Virus record (IMG/VR): IMGVR_UViG_3300023294_000085
Coordinates: 1-26,084 of that record
Source of the DNA: a virus
Reading direction: 5' to 3' (one strand)
DNA length: 26,084 nt
Part shown: piece after piece, positions 22,572 to 26,084 of the stretch
How positions within the stretch are numbered: position 1 is the stretch's first letter
Layout: the number at the start of each line of letters is the position of its first letter
Program-made: the position numbers and the translations under genes
Notes under the pieces: generated by a model
Told to the model about the DNA's origin: nothing
Database searches by the model: none
Seen by the model: the letters and a program-made list of their open reading frames with translations, nothing else

Positions 22572-22763
22572 TCACAATTCTGCTATTTCTAGCAGAACTG
22601 ACGTGAACCCTGTGGTGAGTTCGCAGTCATCATACATCGCTACCTGCGTCGGGCGGTTGTGCGGTACCCGTTTGCTCATTCTATACAACGCGAGCCTGCC
22701 AAAACCTTGCATGATAGTGTTTGGCGGACCTGAGGGTGGATCTGTTTCCCAGAGCCTCATCAT
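22572..22763 (-). CDS. Possible small protein upstream of the acyltransferase-like gene
   Basis: 63 aa, beginning MMRLWETDPPSGPP and containing GFGRLALYRMSKRVPHNRPTQVAMYDDCELTTGFTSVLLEIAEL. The amino-acid mix looks natural and the gene would lie 34 bases ahead of the acyltransferase-like gene in the same direction. There is no clear ribosome site (GGGGAAG is about 27 bases upstream) and I recognise no family. The opposite strand (22564-22785) is also open, which reduces confidence. Confidence 0.35.
   Translation of the reverse strand: MMRLWETDPPSGPPNTIMQGFGRLALYRMSKRVPHNRPTQVAMYDDCELTTGFTSVLLEIAEL
22578..22597 (-). other. Stable GNRA-loop hairpin
   Basis: On the minus strand TTCTGCTA-GAAA-TAGCAGAA is a perfect eight-base stem with a GAAA tetraloop. 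It lies 41 bases ahead of the acyltransferase-like ATG. There is no T-run, so it is not a terminator; it may stabilise or pause the RNA. Confidence 0.5.
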
Positions 22764-22922
22764 TTTTTTATGTTACACCAAGTGATTCACTTCCCCTTGC
22801 GGGTGCATTTCACTGCTCACTGCGAAGATGCTATATGTGCCTGTTTGAAATTGTGGTTTGTGCCTGTTGGATGGATAAGGTTGCCCATCGTGTGTATATA
22901 ACATCAAAAGAAATTCCTCCAT
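22764..22922. other. Intergenic stretch without a supported gene
   Basis: Together with 22538-22763 this forms a ~400-base divergent gap. I see no tRNA, no convincing ORF and no exact late promoter here. The track of short open frames on both strands looks like chance. The plus-strand promoter for the next gene begins just beyond, at 22934. Confidence 0.4.
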
Positions 22923-22933
22923 ATGATCTTGAG

Positions 22934-22941
22934 TTTAAATA
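22934..22941 (+). promoter_or_regulatory. Late promoter variant (TTTAAATA) close to start codon
   Basis: One mismatch from TATAAATA, five bases ahead of the ATG at 22947. It supports the later of two in-frame starts and a leaderless transcript. The same TTTAAATA-short gap-ATG layout recurs at 24149. Confidence 0.45.
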
Positions 22942-22946
22942 CCATT

Positions 22947-24038
22947 ATGTCAGCAACCTCCGTATACAGTATTGATTTACCAGAGTATGTCTCGAATTTT
23001 TTTAAAGAAATAGGAGGGATATCACTCAGTGCAATCAACCAATCACGGTTGTTAGAACTGTGCAACCAGAGCACGGTAAAACACTTGATGGTGTACGAGA
23101 CTTTTGTTGTAGATCACACAGAGATACTCATGAACCTGTTGCAACAACGGTGTGTGGAATCTCTGACGATATACAACCACCACCCGTTCAAATTTACAGA
23201 TGCACTAATGGATCGTTTAAACACAGTTGCCATGACAATCGATATTAAAATAATAGTCAATGGTTATTACGAAAAGAATTACAGTAATATAAAAATTTAT
23301 CATGAGCAGACCTACGAACACTCGATCAGTCACTCTTTTGTGCTGTTGCTGTCACAGATACTACACAAGAAACGTCGACCTACAAAAACATTTTTAATTC
23401 AAACAGTGTGCAAAGATGATTTTAGAAAAACTGTGAGCGACCATCTCCGAGCTTCGGCAATATGGTCAGACTGCATTGCACCCCCGCGGATCGATCGGAG
23501 ATCTGTATATGAAGACTTTTTTCATGAAAAAAAACACAAGTTATTACAACAGTTTGGCGAACACACTCAACCCATGCATGCATTACACTCATTTGGCAAC
23601 GGCCTGCCCAACTTTAAAATGTATGAGCAGGCATTCTGTGAACTGATACTTGAAACTATGAACTCTGGCAGTTGGCATTTTACGGAAAAAACATTCAGAC
23701 CCATTGCTCTGGGTATTCCTGTGGTGCATTTAGGTCATAAACCCATGCATGCTCGCTTGTTGGCCACGGGATATCGTTTGTATGACAACGGATTTTATCA
23801 GCAGTGGCACACGGATGTTGCGTTGGAAAAAAAACTGCCCTATCTAGAGAGCTTCTTGACACACATCAAAAATGACAAGTCAGCACAGGCACAGATGGAA
23901 CAGATTGCACAGCACAACTATCAGCATTTCTGGAACCATCGAAAGAACCATTACTACACAAACTTACAGAATATGTTTGATGACATAGTCGGAGAGAACA
24001 CACTGACACACAAAATTTACAAACAACTGGACTTTTAA
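22947..24038 (+). CDS. Glycosyltransferase, GT10/fucosyltransferase-like
   Basis: 363 aa from MSATSVYSI; an in-frame ATG at 22923 would add eight residues but would lie upstream of the promoter-like TTTAAATA. The C-terminal half contains FCELILETMNSG, then FTEKT..P (residues ~245-250), IALGIPVVHLG and LLATGYRLYD, the sugar-nucleotide-binding signature of GT10-like phage and bacterial glycosyltransferases. The N-terminal half is a divergent Rossmann-like region. It probably modifies phage or host surface glycans, or transfers sugar to a virion protein; donor and acceptor are unknown. It is followed after one base by a truncated GIY-YIG reading frame. Confidence 0.65.
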   Translation: MSATSVYSIDLPEYVSNFFKEIGGISLSAINQSRLLELCNQSTVKHLMVYETFVVDHTEILMNLLQQRCVESLTIYNHHPFKFTDALMDRLNTVAMTIDIKIIVNGYYEKNYSNIKIYHEQTYEHSISHSFVLLLSQILHKKRRPTKTFLIQTVCKDDFRKTVSDHLRASAIWSDCIAPPRIDRRSVYEDFFHEKKHKLLQQFGEHTQPMHALHSFGNGLPNFKMYEQAFCELILETMNSGSWHFTEKTFRPIALGIPVVHLGHKPMHARLLATGYRLYDNGFYQQWHTDVALEKKLPYLESFLTHIKNDKSAQAQMEQIAQHNYQHFWNHRKNHYYTNLQNMFDDIVGENTLTHKIYKQLDF

Positions 24039-24039
24039 A

Positions 24040-24126
24040 ATGCAATGGATCTACCAAAACGAACCGGTCACTGAGTTGCCAGAGGACTGTGCAGGCATTG
24101 TGTATCTTATTACCAACACAGATTAA
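24040..24126 (+). pseudogene. Truncated GIY-YIG endonuclease remnant (28 codons)
   Basis: Reads MQWIYQNEPVTELPEDCAG then IVYLITNTD and stops. The pattern W.Y......ELP....G.VY.ITNT matches, position by position, the N-terminus of the GIY-YIG protein beginning at 25767 (WTYEGKVVNELPDWVIG, FVYQITNTANG). The remainder (NGRMYIGKK and beyond) is absent. It begins one base after the glycosyltransferase stop. This looks like a decayed copy left when the gene was cut or replaced; I cannot exclude that the short peptide is still made. Confidence 0.7.
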
Positions 24127-24148
24127 AATTCCGGTCACTCTTTTTGGC

Positions 24149-24156
24149 TTTAAATA
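24149..24156 (+). promoter_or_regulatory. Late promoter variant (TTTAAATA) close to start codon
   Basis: One mismatch from TATAAATA, six bases ahead of the ATG at 24163. It sits just past the GIY-YIG remnant and would give the two-gene cassette its own transcript, starting at about the start codon. Confidence 0.45.
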
Positions 24157-24162
24157 CTGCAA

Positions 24163-24879
24163 ATGCAAAAAATCTTATGTGTAGGCGATGGTTTTGGTAA
24201 AGGACACGTGTGGCCAATGTGGCCACAGTTACTACCGGAAATTGTAAATGACACAGAAATTGTAAATTTAAGTGAAGTGGGTGCTGGTAATGAATACATT
24301 TCTCAATGTGTGATTGATTCATGCGAACGTGAGAATTATGATTTGGTAATTGTACAATGGGCAAAGTCGGATAGATTGGATTTGATTAATAATGACCAAA
24401 CAGATTTGTCTAAAAAAATATTGCAAGATACAACCTATAACACAAAATATTCAAATGTAAAACTTAATAATAGATTATGGTGGTTGTCTAGTGCTTCTAA
24501 AATTGATATAGTAAAGCAATACCACAAAAATTACATATCAAAAGATCAACACAAATTGAGAACAGTTAATTTTATCAATCACATAGATTTGTATTTGTCT
24601 CAAAAACAAATCAAATCGTGTTTTTTTAGTTCTTACAATTTGGATTTTTTAGATATCACAGAAAGCCAAACAATTGATCGGAACAAATGGTTACAGAACG
24701 GAGAACTTGGTATGCATGAGTATGGTGTAAAGCACTTGCCAGAATACAAGTCAACAGAGGTACAACCGCATACATTGGTGCATTTAGATTATTTAGAAAA
24801 AGTTTTATGTCCTTTTGCAGGATTAAAATTAGATAATAAAAAATTAGTAGAATTAAAAACAAAATATGTCAGAACATAG
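24163..24879 (+). CDS. SGNH-hydrolase-like protein
   Basis: A 238-aa protein. The N-terminus KILCVGDGFGKGHVWPMWPQLL resembles block I of SGNH/GDSL esterases (GDS with Asp-Gly here instead of Ser, so the usual nucleophile is replaced or shifted). GAGNEYI at ~41-47 matches the G.GN block. DLVIVQWAKSDRLDL at ~60-74 is the typical post-block strand. QPHTLVHLDYLEKVL near 206-220 supplies the C-terminal His-containing segment. Proteins of this type occur in marine phage genomes beside glycan genes. The substituted Ser leaves catalytic activity open. AT-rich; overlaps the next gene by 14 bases. Confidence 0.6.
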   Translation: MQKILCVGDGFGKGHVWPMWPQLLPEIVNDTEIVNLSEVGAGNEYISQCVIDSCERENYDLVIVQWAKSDRLDLINNDQTDLSKKILQDTTYNTKYSNVKLNNRLWWLSSASKIDIVKQYHKNYISKDQHKLRTVNFINHIDLYLSQKQIKSCFFSSYNLDFLDITESQTIDRNKWLQNGELGMHEYGVKHLPEYKSTEVQPHTLVHLDYLEKVLCPFAGLKLDNKKLVELKTKYVRT

Positions 24880-25777
24880 AATTTTTCATACCCCGGGTGC
24901 TTTTGGCAACTATGTTGCTTTTTTGTTAGACTGTAAAACAAAAGGAAAAATAGGTGAAAATCCTTTTACAGAGTCTGGGTCGAGTCATGCTAGGGAAGTA
25001 ATAACACAAAGTTGTGATATAGTTTTGTCCGATGAATATGAAATTTTTTTACAATGCACTAAAGACGACATAGGCATATACTGGCCAAACGAATATTTTT
25101 TCTATATATTACACAGTGCCTATGGCAGAACCAACCACGGACAATATGGCAAATGTGGTGTGAGAGCCCTCCAAGAAAATACGTGGCAATGGTTATCCTT
25201 ACACACAGGGCACAATATATTGGGTAATGATTTAGAGCTGTTTGTTAGCGACTTGGAAAAGATGTATAACTTTAAGTTAGATGAAAAGAATCAAAAAGTT
25301 CCTATCAATCTGTTACGTCATTATTTCTTTTTTCACTTTATTAAATTTTTTAATAACAAGTTGTATAAGAAAAACAAAGAAATTTACAACAATAACATTG
25401 TAAAAAAACTCGACATTGAAACAATTTTTGATTATGACAAATTAAAAAAATTTTTAGATATAGGGTTTGATTTTGAAAACACTCACAACCAATTTATAGA
25501 AAAAAACTCATCATTGATTGCTTATAATACACAAAAGCAAATATTGAGTTCTGTAAAAAACGAACAAGAATGCAAAATTAACGACCTAGATATAATTACC
25601 CAAGCAGGCGTTTTGTATGAATTGGAAAAACATTTTTATGACATTCCGTTTTATAATTTAGATTTTAATTTTAAAAATACATCGCAAATACTAGATTACG
25701 TAAAACAGTTTCCTAACTATATGAGAAAGCCAAATAATTTATTTTTAGAACATTGGAGAATATACAATGACAAATAA
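24866..25777 (+). CDS. Hypothetical protein, AT-rich, coupled to the SGNH-like gene
   Basis: A 303-aa protein that I do not recognise. The N-terminus (EHRIFHTPGAFGNYVAFLLDC) has a strand-Gly-rich turn-helix layout, and SGSSHAREV follows; this loosely recalls sulfotransferase-like or other P-loop-like folds, but no clear Walker motif is present. The middle is Asn/Lys/Phe-rich. One stretch, 25381-25440, is only 22% GC, far below the structural genes. It overlaps its neighbours on both sides (14 bases with the SGNH-like gene, 11 bases with the GIY-YIG gene), so all three are translationally coupled. Confidence 0.6.
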   Translation: MSEHRIFHTPGAFGNYVAFLLDCKTKGKIGENPFTESGSSHAREVITQSCDIVLSDEYEIFLQCTKDDIGIYWPNEYFFYILHSAYGRTNHGQYGKCGVRALQENTWQWLSLHTGHNILGNDLELFVSDLEKMYNFKLDEKNQKVPINLLRHYFFFHFIKFFNNKLYKKNKEIYNNNIVKKLDIETIFDYDKLKKFLDIGFDFENTHNQFIEKNSSLIAYNTQKQILSSVKNEQECKINDLDIITQAGVLYELEKHFYDIPFYNLDFNFKNTSQILDYVKQFPNYMRKPNNLFLEHWRIYNDK

Positions 25778-26084
25778 TTGGACATACGAAGGCAAAGTTG
25801 TAAACGAGTTGCCGGATTGGGTCATAGGATTTGTCTACCAAATTACAAATACTGCTAACGGCAGGATGTATATTGGAAAAAAATTAGCAAGATTCAAAAG
25901 GTCACGAAAACCATTAAAGGGTAGAGTTAACAAAAGAAGATACACAGTTGATTCTGATTGGAAATATTATTATGGATCCAGCGATGAGCTGTCAGCTGAC
26001 GTGTTGAAGTTAGGAAAGGAAAACTTCGCAAGGGAGATACTGTTCTACTGTAAATCGAGATCAGAACTTTCTTACGTGGAGGCA
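25767..26084 (+). CDS. GIY-YIG endonuclease-like protein (partial, runs off right edge)
   Basis: 106 codons lie inside the window. GFVYQITNTANGRMYIGKKLARF carries the GIY-YIG core (the first motif is FVY, then YIG at ~35-37). KRRYTVDSDWKYYYGSSDEL, then FAREILFYCKSRSELSYVEA, match the extended DW..YYGSS and C.S..ELSY.E blocks of the phage GIY-YIG subfamily. The conserved Glu of the last block is present. Such proteins act as homing or DNA-processing nucleases in T4-like phages. The C-terminus is outside. GGAG precedes the start. The truncated copy at 24040-24126 shares its first 28 residues. Confidence 0.8.
   Translation, partial: MTNNWTYEGKVVNELPDWVIGFVYQITNTANGRMYIGKKLARFKRSRKPLKGRVNKRRYTVDSDWKYYYGSSDELSADVLKLGKENFAREILFYCKSRSELSYVEA

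Noticed and set aside
22578-22597. GCTAGAAATAGC-like hairpin resembling the loop of a CRISPR guide scaffold
   Set aside because: It is simply a GNRA tetraloop hairpin. No repeats, spacers or cas genes are present, and flanking bases do not match a tracrRNA.
22538-22946. tRNA or other structured RNA gene in the ~400-base gap
   Set aside because: No cloverleaf, T-loop sequence or acceptor stem pairing could be found on either strand; only the short GNRA hairpin stands out.
22721-22975. Plus-strand 84-aa frame in the gap before the glycosyltransferase
   Set aside because: It overlaps the real start region in another frame, has no ribosome site, and its Cys/aromatic-rich composition looks random.

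Overview
The window is a stretch of a T4-like (Caudoviricetes, myovirus-type) phage genome, most likely marine. The main evidence is a head-morphogenesis block on the minus strand: portal (gp20), a small conserved protein, an acidic prohead-core protein, prohead protease (gp21), scaffold (gp22) and major capsid protein (gp23). A gp26-type baseplate/tail-assembly gene lies on the plus strand, and exact T4-type late promoters (TATAAATA) occur throughout. There is no integrase, rRNA, tRNA or CRISPR. The host cannot be named from the sequence. The style of the fibre proteins and the GIY-YIG, SGNH and glycosyltransferase accessory genes resemble phages of marine bacteria such as cyanophages and pelagiphages, but that is inference.

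Layout. (1) 1-9933 is a virion-decoration and fibre region, mostly on the minus strand: a repeat-bearing fibre protein running off the left edge, a 348-aa structural protein, a 1216-aa PKD-domain protein, and a compact three-gene operon (279, 104 and 154 aa). Three plus-strand genes interrupt it: an MptE-like gene with a small partner (1772-2675) and a tail fibre (7430-8296). Several of these proteins are built from the same N- and C-terminal modules. (2) 10012-10865 holds a 144-aa structural protein and a 77-aa two-helix membrane protein. (3) 11066-17635 is the head operon, interrupted by a second MptE-like gene at 15032-15658. (4) 17643-19700 is a tape-measure-like protein. (5) 19782-21708, plus strand, carries the gp26-type gene with a probable programmed -1 frameshift into a 76-codon extension, a coiled-coil protein and an unknown protein. 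(6) 21680-26084 is an accessory region: a GC-rich acyltransferase-like gene on the minus strand, a GT10-like glycosyltransferase, a truncated GIY-YIG remnant, an AT-rich pair (SGNH-hydrolase-like and unknown), and the start of an intact GIY-YIG gene at the right edge.

How it works together. Late transcription would produce capsid parts (gp20-gp23, with gp21 maturing gp23 at a recognisable LxE site), the tail length ruler, the gp26/gp26-extension assembly pair and a large set of host-contact proteins. The accessory genes look like surface-modification functions: glycosyltransferase, MptE-like and SGNH. The strongest candidates for something under-described are the frameshift at 20624-20633, the gene cassette bounded by a truncated and an intact GIY-YIG gene, and the promoter architecture (face-to-face late promoters, apparently leaderless late genes, and hairpins at predicted mRNA 5' ends). 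All functional calls come from motif recognition by eye; no search was run.
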